From contig CAUYUJ010015018.1 in NCBI GenBank assembly GCA_963575745.1, positions 102,224 to 166,223 of the forward strand: 64,000 nt of DNA, written 5' to 3'. The DNA is from Prorocentrum cordatum. Lineage: Eukaryota; Sar; Dinophyceae; Prorocentrales; Prorocentraceae. The stretch's first letter is position 1, and the number at the start of each line of letters is the position of its first letter. Under the pieces are notes generated by a model that was not told the origin of the DNA, ran no database searches, and saw only the letters and a list, made by a program, of their open reading frames with translations. Position numbers and translations under genes: made by a program. Shown one piece after another: positions 44,640-54,659 of this stretch.

Positions 44640-46736
44640 CATGGCAATGTTTCTTAATGAGCACATCTTCGGCCCCTCCCGACAGCGCTTGACAATATTA
44701 TATCTGAGACTGCTGCCGAATTGGATCCTGATCTATTTGGCACGGTACTGCGACAAACAAAATTGGGATTGAGTGGTGGATTGTGGGGTAGCCGGTATGA
44801 ACACTACAAACTTTGCCTCAAGGGTGTGATCTCATTTGACGCATTGTACGCAATGGCGAACAGGGTGGCAAAGGCGGACATTCCATTGGTTATCCGAGAT
44901 GAAATGTTCATGTCGTCACTTACGGCCGTTCTTAAACCCAAGTCTCGCATCCGAGTGATCTCCAGCGGTGACGCCTTCCGACGTTTGGTGGCCAAAATTA
45001 TCGCCCGTCAACGATTTGGCCGAATAATTTTAGAATCCAGGACCGGTGTGGCACAGATGCCGCTTCAATATTATCTGACAACAACCCGGACAAGGTGATC
45101 TTTAGTATAGATGGGGTGGGGGCATTTGACCATATTTGCAGGGCTCGTACGTTTGAAGAAACACTGGGGATGTATCGTTGCAAGGTTTGGTCCCATTTAT
45201 CAAACAGTAGTATGGCGTACGATCGTGATTCAAATGGAAAAATGACGCGGGACATACGCACGACATATTCCAAGCCGACGGCGGAAAACAGGGCGATGCC
45301 CTCATGCCGGCTTTATTTTGTCTCACGCTCAACCCCGTCCTACGACGTATTCGAGATAACCTGCCCCCAAGCGCAGAGGTCATAACCTACCTCGATGACA
45401 TTTACATCATCAGCTACCCGCGTGACACTGCAGCAATTTATGAAAACGTGAAAGTAGTCTCACGGAAGTCTGTCATATAGACATCAACATCGGGAAGTTG
45501 GCAGCATTGAGTAAAAATGCAAATGCTCCTCCACCTGGCTTACGCGACAGAGCACCCACGGCATGGGTCCACAACAAACCAGACAACCAACGAGGCATCC
45601 GCATCTTGGGCGCACCATTTGGGACGGACGCGTACATCAGTGCATTTGGCAGCTCAGAGGCTGCAGAGAAGGCGAAGCTCCTGAACATCTTACCTCAGCT
45701 CCCATCTCTGCAGTCCGCGTGGCTCCTCCTGTACTTTTGCGGCGTCCCGAGATTGAACCATCTCCTGCGGACCGCAACGCCAGCCCAATCCGCGACTGTC
45801 GCAGTCGCACACGACACTCATGTCATCGATACTTTCCGACTTTGACGCATGGGTTGCACAGGCTAAGGTCCCAATACGTTTGGCGGGCATGGGGCTTCGG
45901 GGCTCTCAACGGCTTGCCCCGGCAGCATATTGGGCGAGCTGGGCGGACTCCCTCCACAGTCTTACCATTGGGTTCCCAACAATAGGACAAGACATCCTCC
46001 TCAACAATCTCCGCGCGCTTCGTGACGCACAGCCGCATGAATTCGCTGACTACCCTGCATGTGTGGCAGCAGCAGAAGCAGCCGGACGACAATGCGACAG
46101 GGCAGGGTGGGGAGCATTGCCCAATTGGGAAGAGCTGGCCGCTGGAAGCCGACCCCCAGAATTGCCTACTGAACCGACTGTGCTCGGGGAATGGAACCAC
46201 GGGTAGCAATACCATGCATCTTACGATCTGGAACATGCTGCCTACCAGTCACTTATGGCTACTCTCGGAGGCGGGCCTGGGGCCCGACGTAACGCAGCTA
46301 CGACTGGCAAAGCCTGGGTGGTCACGCATGGAGGTTTATTACGCGGGGTCATGGCTCACGGTGTGCCCCAGTACGGATCTACTTGTGCTACACAACATAC
46401 ACATGGCCTGCGCAGTGCGACGACGGTTGGGTATAGGCGTGTTTGATGACGGCGGGGATCCGCATGGATATGCAATGATGGTGAATAATGAGAATGCCAG
46501 GCTAAACTCACGCCACACATGAGCTGCAGGTTGTTGCCTAGCGTAGTGGGCAAGCAAGCGTTCCTTCCCCCTCCTCCTCCTCCTCCTCCTCCTCCTCCTC
46601 CTCCTCCTTTTCCTCCTTTTCCTCCTTCGCTCTGCTGAGCTGCAGCTCTCTGCTGCTTAGCCGCTATTTCACCCCAGACTGGTTTTCGGTTCGGGCTCTT
46701 GGCGATGTTGTGGGTGCGCTGCGGCGAGAAAAAAAT
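44640..46736 (+). pseudogene. LINE-like retroelement copy C with reverse transcriptase domain, frameshifted
   Basis: Reads in order: LGLSGGLWGSRYEHYKLCL (44757-44820), VISSGDAFRRLVAKIIARQR, VIFSIDGVGAFDHICRAR (RT motif A, about 45100), GGKQGDALMPALF (motif B, about 45282-45320) and YLDD (motif C, 45388-45399). Then come RGIRILGAPFGTDAYI, WLLLYFCGVPRLNHLLRTA, IRLAGMGLRGSQRLAPAAYW and CAVRRRLGIGVFDDGGDPHG. At least four frame changes and several stops break it. After LNSRHT (46519) it jumps to a short TCC tract (46566-46612) and a tail ending in AAAAAAA at 46729-46735. It has lost the C-terminal domain seen in B. Both Asp residues of YLDD are kept. Confidence 0.85.
46566..46625 (+). repeat. TCC tract in the 3' region of copy C
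   Basis: About 45 bases of TCC then TTTTCC units. Confidence 0.9.
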
Positions 46737-47201
46737 CAGATTGGGTTTTATTATTTTTGGTGTAGTTTTATCATGGTGGCTCGGATGCTCCGAACCTGGG
46801 TCCTACGTCTCCTTTGGTTCAAGATGATTTGTCCCAAGATGCCTTCTTGTTCGTGCCGGAAAGATAAGATGCAGAAACATATACCGTTTGCGTCTATGCA
46901 CGTCTTTGAGGAGCGCGGGATATGGAATGTGTAGATTGATGCGGGATTGGCATTGTGAAAATCGCTGGGATTAGTAGCGGGGAGCGGCCAAGTAGAGCGG
47001 AGGCGACTGCGGGTACAGGAGCGGGAGCGGGCGGAGTAAATGAAATAAGAGTACGACGGGTTTATTTTTTTTCGGATCTGTTGAACAGTTGGAAAGTGAA
47101 GGGGGAAACTAGCAAAAGGGAGATAGACGCGCAGGGATAGAGAGAAGAGACGTAGGTTGGAACGGACAAGAAAACCAATAATCACACCTGAAACAAAAAC
47201 C

Positions 47202-47205
<4 letters not shown>
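46737..47205. other. Unassigned sequence between copies C and D
   Basis: No coding homology or repeat array recognised. Confidence 0.4.
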
Positions 47206-47242
<37 letters not shown>

Positions 47243-47409
47243 ATCGTATGTAGTGTTGGGAATTTCCGCTTGCCTACAGACGGATGAAGGGTCCATGGCC
47301 CCACCTTTGTGCGATTTCTGGATTTCTCCAAAAGATTCACATGACCATGACACATATATAGAGAGAAGAAAGAGAGAGAGAGAGAGAGAGAACGCAACGT
47401 GTTTTTTTT

Positions 47410-47450
<41 letters not shown>
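47206..47450. repeat. Poly-A (36) and poly-T (8 + 40) tracts facing each other
   Basis: A-run at 47206-47241 and T-run at 47402-47450 with a single G at 47410. The 160 bases between hold a GA repeat (47372-47390). Such an arrangement could be two retroposed tails in opposite orientation or a foldback. Confidence 0.9.
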
Positions 47451-47589
47451 CCCCCCCTGCATTGACATTCGCACAGGAGCGTGGATGTTGATGTATACCG
47501 AATGCATACTACGACCCCAATGCAATCACGACATATTGCAATAATCCACGATGCGAACATCATAGAATATGTTTGATATATTTACTTCT

Positions 47590-48897
47590 AGAGAATGGGA
47601 TGTGGCCTTTCATGGTGTGCCGTACGACGCATGGGTGGCGCAAACGCAAATTCCTTTGGGATTACGCGGGCTTGGACTCCGAGACTCGCAACATTTGGTC
47701 CCGGCCGTTTATTGGACAAGCTAGACCGCTTCGCTGCACGGTTTTGTCACCGGATTTCCAGCCATAAAAAACCAAGATTTTGGAGCACCTCCGGGCCTTC
47801 AGCTCGGCAACATTTGGTGAGTCTCGAAATCGCGGCGCAAATTAGCTGGTTGCTGCCGCATAAGCTGGGCAACATTGCGATGGGATCATTCAAATTAGGA
47901 TACTCGTGCTGCGGGGGATCGCCCACCAAACCCTCCTTCCTACGGTACCATGCGAATTTGGGTGGCAATTTGAAGCATCATTTGACCTTAATTGTCGCGC
48001 GCGCCGCTACTTAATACAAATTTTGAGAGACCCTACAGTTTGCCGAAATGCGGCCAGAACAAAAAAACAAGGTTACGATCGTGCATGGGTGCGTTTGCGT
48101 CGGCATGGTGAAATATATGTCCTCCTGCGGATCTGCTAGTAATGCAGAATTCCCATATATCCTTCGCTAGCAAAGGACGACTAAAGATCCGAATGTTACG
48201 TGACGGCGGAAACCCGCATGACCATTCAAAAAAAATAATGATAAAAACTCCCGTTTGAATACGCGCCATACGTGGATGGTATCGGCTTGGTGGCAGGTCT
48301 TCATGGAAGCTCAAGGTTCGATCCCAAATCGCAATGTCGAGAGGCAGGTGGCGCGCACACACATACCATTACCATCAGGAGACCAATGACGACTCGACCT
48401 CATTGTCTCCTGCCTCAATGTCGCTAGAGATTTACCTTTTTTGTGATATCACTAGAATTTCCCCAAATACGCGCGCAGGACAACCACGACCTGGGAAATT
48501 ATTGGGACATGCCGAAAATAATAACAACCAAACGTGTCATGAAGCGATTACATCGGGGCTGGGCTCGCTTCAATGCTTGGGCTTTGAGGTATACGGGCAA
48601 TGGGGCCATCAACCAACTATGGGGGTGCAATTCCAACGATCAATTGCGCATGCCGTACTTCATGAATACACGGACCTGTCAACAACGCAAAGTGAGCCGG
48701 CATGCCCCCTGAGCGAGCTTCTTGTGACAATGTAAGCATCACGGCCCGTCTCCCCCCCTCCTCCTCCTCCTCTTCCTCCTCCTCCTCCTTTTTTTTTGAC
48801 GCTGCTGAAGCGCTCTGGTTTTCCGCCTCAATTAATTCACCTCGGCCAGGTTTTCGGGTGCGAACCTTGATCGTCATACTGCTGCGCTGGTAAAAAA
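47590..48897 (+). pseudogene. LINE-like retroelement copy D, decayed
   Basis: Homology to copy C starts near 47617: YDAWVAQTQIPLGLRGLGLR then DSQHLVPAVYW. It continues near 48247 with LNTRHTWMVSAWWQVFMEA then IPNRNVERQVARTHIPLPSG and RLDLIVSCLNVARDLPF. It ends with LGSLQCLGFEVYGQWGHQP and AHAVLHEYTDLSTTQSEPA before the stop at 48733-48735. Many stops and shifts interrupt it. A short TCC tract, a T-run, GACGCTGCTGAAGCGCTCTG and AAAAAA (48892-48897) end the element. Between 47760 and 48240 the homology is poor. Confidence 0.85.
48756..48798 (+). repeat. TCC tract in the 3' region of copy D
   Basis: Short TCC run with one TTCC break, followed by nine T. Confidence 0.9.
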
Positions 48898-49731
48898 TGA
48901 TCGAGCGCATGCTATTCTAAGCTACTGTAGCTCTAAATCTCAAGCGCATGGTTTTTGAAATTTGTGTTTGATCTCTTCTCTTTGTATTTCTCATTCTATC
49001 TCACAACATGCGCGCAATTCGTTTGGTAAAATACGGTTCTCCAGACGCGCGAAGAGAGAAGGTGCGTATATATACATATATCTGTATATATATATACATA
49101 TAGATTCAAACACAACGAAAACACAACAAATCACAAAATGAACAATTCACCGGCTCAACATCATGAATTTCAAATTGCCTGCAAACCGCCTTTTGATTTT
49201 ACGATGGGGATCTCAAAATACCGCTTCCGCTGATTCCCGAACCTCCTTCAAAAAATGTCTGATCACAATTTCAAAGCAAAACCAATAATGGCAGAAAACA
49301 TTGCAATATTTTTTGAATTCGAAAGCGAAATGAACCTCAAAATGTAAAAACCAGATCTTTTCCCGCGATGCAAATAAACTACCCCACCGTGTGCTCGCAG
49401 GGTCAGTTGGCCGTTGGGCTTCCGAAGAGATAAACCCTTCAAAATTGAAACGCCGATTGTTCTAATCGGTCGGCCACGTGATATCTTTAAAAACATAAGA
49501 CACAAATCTTATCTCAATTTTGAAATTACATGGGTAGGCTGCGCCTGCGGGATATTCCGGAGGATGACTTTCCCAAATTGCCTGGACATGTAAAAATACA
49601 ACATTGCATTAGGTAACGTCCATCAAGTTCTCGTCGCGCAAAAACAAGATTTTTTTGGTAATTTCAATAGATCATTGCCGCGCGGTTCCCTCGTAAAAAA
49701 TCGGCAACGGATGAAGGTAGCTACGGAAAAC
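48898..49731. other. AT-richer unassigned sequence
   Basis: Contains a TATATATACATATA tract at about 49066-49102. No gene recognised. Confidence 0.5.
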
Positions 49732-49895
49732 AATGGGTGGTGGATGCGGAAATTGGTGTAAATGGATACGGAAACCGAAAATGAGTGGATACAGAAACCA
49801 GTGTAAAAATACTGAAAATAATGAAAATGTATATATTGAAAATTGATACGGAAATTGGTGACGATGGATACGGGAACCAATGAAAAAAGATAAGA
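49732..49895. repeat. Degenerate GGATACGGAAATTGGTG repeat
   Basis: GGATACGGAAACC, GGATACAGAAACCAGTG, GATACGGAAATTGGTG and variants recur at about 22-30 base spacing. Confidence 0.7.
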
Positions 49896-50389
49896 ATGGA
49901 CACCGGCGAGGATAAATACAGGAACAATTCTTGACGTTTCGCGTATCCCCAGCAGCCCATCCTGAGTTGATTGTCAACTTGGGCCGTCTTGGGGCTCTTT
50001 GGAAGCTCCGGAAATCCCCTGGGGTGCGTCGTTGACGAGCTCTTCCCCCCCTAGAACGGCTCACGCGCCTTCTCACCCCCGGCAAACATCGGCGCACTTG
50101 GAATCGTGTCGAGATATTTCGGTTGCATTTACAGTCGGACTCGATTGGACAGGACACGCGAGAGGACACAAGACCCTTCCGAAGGCCAAATTGCCACAGA
50201 AATCAGGAGGCACGGGTCGCGAGACACATGACACAAGGGCACCCTTGATTTGGCAGTGTCGACCTAGTAATCTAGGCCGACTGTAAACAGTGTTGTCAGA
50301 GTGAGGGGGCCGACCGAACGGTCATTCACTGTCCATAGGTGAGAGGCTGGAGTGGGAGGCCGCGGTGCGGATTCTGCTTGTCAATATTG
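49896..50389. other. Unassigned sequence
   Basis: At 49929-49952 the ATTCTTGACGTTTCGCGTAT word is followed by CCCCAGCAGCCCATCC, matching 9.06 and 9.17 kb. No gene seen. Confidence 0.4.
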
Positions 50390-50690
50390 TCGCCGCCCTC
50401 GCCCGCGACCCACCCCGCGACCCACCCCGCAACCCATCTGCGACCCACCCGCGACCCACCCCTCGCCCACATCTTCACTGTTATCCGCAATTGCGGGGTG
50501 ATACTGAAGGGGCCCTGGGACACACAAATAAATATACACAAATAACAAGATTCCCAATATTTTCCCATATTATCTGGGTTTTCGTCTTCCCCGGGACCGA
50601 CGATTCGTTTTGTCTATGTGTGTTTTTTCCCCCTCCTGACCACCCCTCGCCCGCATCTTCACTGTTATCCGCAATTGCGGGTTAATCCCA
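50390..50690 (+). repeat. ACCCGCG / TTATCCGCAATTGC dispersed repeat, two copies
   Basis: CGCGACCCACCC units at 50402-50468, then CTGTTATCCGCAATTGCGGG (50480-50499). A second copy of the right part follows at 50636-50682. CCGCAATTGCGG is itself a 12 bp palindrome. Confidence 0.8.
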
Positions 50691-50809
50691 CCAGCCCTCT
50701 GGGCGTCGGTGGTCTAGAGAGTTTCCTCTTTTAACCCCCTTCTTCCCCTTCGGGGAGGGGTTTACCCCTCCCCCTGCCCCCTCCCCTGAACCTGGACGGG
50801 GGGTTGCGT

Positions 50810-51190
50810 CCAAGATGGCCCAAGACGGCTCCAAGAGCGAAAGGGCGGGAAAGCAAAAAACATTGTTTCCCCTAGGTTTTGGAAGGATTTTGGCCTCTTT
50901 TGGGGCCCAAGAGGCATTCTAGAGGGGCAACGCTGATTCCCCCCCCCCTTCTTGGATAGATCTCCGCCAACATGGCCCCAAGAGCGCCCCGAAGGCCCCC
51001 ATGAGCGCCCCAAGAGCACCCCAAGAAGGCCCCAAGAGGCCCCAAGAGGCGCCCAAGAGGCCTCCAAAAGGCTCCCAAGAGACCCCCAAGAGGCCCCAAC
51101 AGGCTCCCCGAGATACGCAAGAAGCCCCCAGTACCGCCAAGAGGCCCCAAAGACGGCCCAAGAGGCCCCCAAGCTCGCCATTGTCCTCCT
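50810..51190 (+). repeat. CCAAGA-family repeat
   Basis: GGTTTTGGAAGGATTTTGGC (50876-50895) is the non-repeat block. CCCCAAGAGGCC and CCAAGACGGCC words follow to 51170. Confidence 0.85.
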
Positions 51191-51425
51191 CCTCCTCTTT
51201 TTCTTCCTCATCCCTCCTCCCCCCTCCCTCTCCTCCTCCTCCGCCTCCTCCTTTTCCTTCCCCCCCTTCTCGTCCTCCACGTTCTCGCCCTCCTCCATCT
51301 CCTCCTCCTCATCTTCCTCCTCCTCCTCCCCCTCCTCCTCCTGCTCCTCCTCCTGCTCCTCCTCCTGCTCCTCCTCCTGCTCCTCCTCTTCCTCCTCCTA
51401 CTCCGACGACGACGACTCCTCCTAC
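51180..51425 (+). repeat. TCC-rich tract
   Basis: TCC units with GCTCC and TTCC breaks. Confidence 0.9.
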
Positions 51426-51776
51426 ATCCTCCCCCTCTTGGGGTATATGGCGGCTTGCCCCGCCTTTGTTCTTCTGCATGCTCCCCCGCTTCCCTCATCA
51501 CCTCCACTCCCCTGGGACTCATTTCTGGACGGGCTGGCGGCGATACTTTTTAGTCAGCGGCCGCGGGCGCGCGCGCCGGCGGCGAGTCAGGTCAAAGCGG
51601 GCTACGCAGAGACTAGTTAGGCAGAGGAAACGCGGGACAAATAGAGCAGAGCAACGCGCGAGGCGACGGCCAAGCGCCGGCCGAGGCCTCAGGTGGGTGG
51701 CTGAGGGGAATGAGACTGAGGGGAACTGCCAGCGTGCAAAGCTGCAAGTCCGTCGGATGCGCCATACGTCGGAAAA
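51426..51776. other. Unassigned sequence
   Basis: GC-rich, no recognisable domain. Confidence 0.4.
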
Positions 51777-52427
51777 TCAACGACGGCCAGGGACAACTCC
51801 GAGAGAGAAAACGCGATACCGTACCTCAGACGACTGCGTGGGCACCAGGGTGGCCGCGGCCAACGAACCATCGGCCGAGGTAGGAAAGAGAAATGCAAAG
51901 GCGATGCCCCGGACGTCGGCGAAGCGCGAGAACCACACCTGCTGGTGGGGATACGCGAAGCGTTTAGAATACGTGAATAACCTTGCCAGACAATTGACAT
52001 GTATGGAGTCAGTGGGACGCAACAGACGCCAAGTATAGGAACGGGACACCTCTGCAGAGGCGAACATAGCGCGTAGCAGTCTAACGCGTATCAGATCGGC
52101 GAGATATGTATGATTGAGGCCATGCTGGTCTGTGGTGAAGTCTACGTCAGCAAAGCTTTGGAAACTCTCCCCAGAACGAAAAGCCATGGACAAACAATTC
52201 AGTCCGAATTGTGTCTGGATGTGCATCCCCAAATTCAACAAATACGCGCTACCGAGCTGGTGCCGCGAGTACAGACACCAACGAGAAGATGACATATTTG
52301 ACTGTATTGCGATATGCAGACAGATCCTTGGGGGTCCAAAGCTGACTAGATCAACACCTGAGGGGAACGGCACGCTCCCGGATTGCCAAGGGGCCTGCGC
52401 TCTCCTATTCGAGAAGGGCCTGGACAA
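51777..52427 (-). pseudogene. Uncharacterised minus-strand open frame, possibly an element remnant
   Basis: A 216-codon frame with protein-like composition and no low complexity, for example HIQTQFGLNCLSMAFRSGES and YLADLIRVRLLRAMFASAEV. It has no ATG at its start; the first internal Met is about 45 codons in. The segment KRFAYPHQQ is written by the TTCGCGTATCCCCACCAGC motif that also occurs at 9.06 and 49.94 kb, so the frame may belong to a dispersed element. No family is recognised. Confidence 0.3.
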
Positions 52428-52800
52428 AGTAAGCGCCCTGCGAGATCGCGAACCTATCGCGGAAATGGAATGCCTGTCCTTACCTCAATCTGGAATGCTA
52501 TCGACAAATCTGCCGCATAACGCTCACTACCAAATACCCCCCCGCTGCTGTCGATAGTGCGAACCTGCCTTCTATACGTATGCAAAGAATCGTTCCTTGG
52601 GAGATGGTCGGCATTAAGCTGATTTCGTTTCGGTGCAGATTTGGCAGTTACCATCCACACGCTGGACAACTCGTTTCTGGGCTTCGTCAGCTGCGGTTTT
52701 GTGCAGCGACGACCGCCGGATCGGAGTGGCTCCGAGCAGCCAAAAGCGGAGGCCATAGTGGGAAAAAGAGAAACACAGCTCACACCACACAGCGCTTGAA
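52428..52800. other. Unassigned sequence
   Basis: No recognisable feature. The minus strand has GAGGTAAGGACAG near 52480, which could be a 5' splice-like word. Confidence 0.35.
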
Positions 52801-52975
52801 GCGCATTGATTGCACCAGATCGATTGCACCGCATAGCTTGCGCCTACACTACATAGCTTGCACCACTTAGCTTGCGCCATATAGTTTACACCACATAGCG
52901 TACACCACAAATGTTGCACCATATGTTTTGCACCACGTAAATTGCACAACACGTAGCGTGTATATCCACAGCGCT
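52801..52975. repeat. Degenerate 16-18 bp repeat CATAGCTTGCACCA
   Basis: CATAGCTTGCGCC, CATAGCTTGCACCA, CATAGCGTACACCA and ATGTTGCACCA recur about ten times. Confidence 0.85.
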
Positions 52976-53129
52976 ATACTTTACAATCTGCGGTGCGGTC
53001 TGGGGAACTATCTCGTTTTGCGGCCAGGGGAGCCTGTTGAGTTTGCGGTCGGGGGCAGCCGCGCCATTGTCATTCAGGCTGGAAGTCTGAAGCGCACACC
53101 CAAACCCTCAACGACATGAGAATCATCCG

Positions 53130-53279
53130 GTCCCCCGCCTGTTCCGCCTCCTCCTGTTCCTCCTCCTCTGACGCTGCTGAGCCGAATATTTTCCCAGAAG
53201 CTAATATAGGCAATTTGCCCTGAGCGCCGTTACGAAACCACATCTCAATCGAGTCCGCCGTTGCCTTGCGCTGGAAAGA
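53130..53279 (+). mobile_element. Solo 3' end of the LINE-like family
   Basis: A short TCC-rich run leads to TCTGACGCTGCTGAGCCG (53167-53184), the same words that follow the TCC tracts of copies B and D. It ends GCCTTGCGCTGGAAAGAA near 53260-53279, matching the GCGCTGGTAAAAAA end of copy D. Confidence 0.65.
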
Positions 53280-54640
53280 ACGTGCGAACCGCAGATCAGT
53301 GTTGGGCTATGTTGGGACCATTTGAGGCCCACTCATCATCAACATCGCCAATACGCACACCGTACCTCTTCCTTCCTCCCCTGACACAACATACAACTCC
53401 TGATTGAGAGGAGGTGTGACGGGAGGAACATATCGGGGGGGACATCGGCTTGGAACTGGCGACACATCGCCAACAAATCGGCGACTGGCCCCCGATTGCA
53501 AAACCGTACGTTCTTGGGCAGGGGGTGGGGACTCGATCGGCGAGGAATGCGCACTGGGCGGGTCGATGTTACCCCTCTTTGGCCGATCCCAATTCTCGCC
53601 TCACTTGGCTGACGCTCGCCACGCAGCGACTGTTTTCTCCGGCGCGCCGGGGAAGGTCGGGGCTTTCGACAGGCGTGCTGCAGACTGCCCGCGGCGCGCC
53701 GCAGACGCCTGAAAACTACCTGGCGCCGCCTACTTCTCTTGCTGTCGCTGCTGCGGGGGAGGTGAAGGAGGACGAGAGGGGGGCGACTGCTGTGCCGTGC
53801 CATCGCTCGCACGTGTCTTCCCTGTGCGTGTGTCGGTTTCGCGCGTGTTTTTCCCCGCGAGATGGTGCAAGATGCTCTTCGGTGGTCGCCGAGAAAGCAT
53901 GCACACGTCCGAACGGCGCCAACGACGTCTCCAAGAGGTCTGAGGCGCGGCCCGCGGGCCCTCGAGGCGGCCCCGCGGAGTGGCAACAAAAACACGTCCT
54001 CAAACGCCTCCCCCACCGCGCCCTCTCCCCCCCCGTTGGGCACCCCCCCCTCCGGGCGAGGGGGGCAGGGCGGGCGACGGGGGAGAAGGGGGAGGCAAGG
54101 AACGGGAGGACGTAAAGGGGTGCACCCCAGGGGGGGGGGAGGGCGACGGGGGAGGGGGGGGAACGAGGGGCAGAGGGGGCGCGAAGGGGGGGGGCCTGGG
54201 GGGGGGGCGAGGGCCTCGACCCCCGACCATAGATAGAACCGAAGAGAACCTCGAGCCGAAAGCCGCCGAGAACCGACAGGCAAGCCCGATAACCTCGAGG
54301 CCCCACCCACCAGGGGTGCAGCGGCTCGCGCAGAGGATCCCGAGGAGTGGAGTGGGGTGGACCACTTGGCGCTGCCAGTTCATCCCGACCTCAAACACAT
54401 TGAAGGCCTGCTCTCGATCGCCTCGCCTTCAACTCGGCCTGGCTGAGGATATTGGGGGGTTTTCCCGTCGCAGTTCGATAAAACTATCCCTCGCGTGCTT
54501 TAGCGAAAACGAAGAAGCCCTTGCAGGGCTAACCCAAGGGGCGCAGCTGCTTTTCAGCGATGGCCCCGCAGAAGCCACATAACCAAACCCCAAGCCCGAA
54601 TGGAAATTTAAAGAATGAGTCGGGTGAGCCCAGCCCCCTT
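53280..54640. other. Unassigned GC-rich sequence with G-runs
   Basis: G-rich low complexity at about 54055-54215. Long frames on both strands are compositional. Confidence 0.5.
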
Positions 54641-54659
54641 GGCGTGCACTCGCTCGCCC

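Noticed and set aside
53339-54310. 323-codon minus-strand frame
   Set aside because: It runs through G-run low complexity and shows no domain or conserved pattern.
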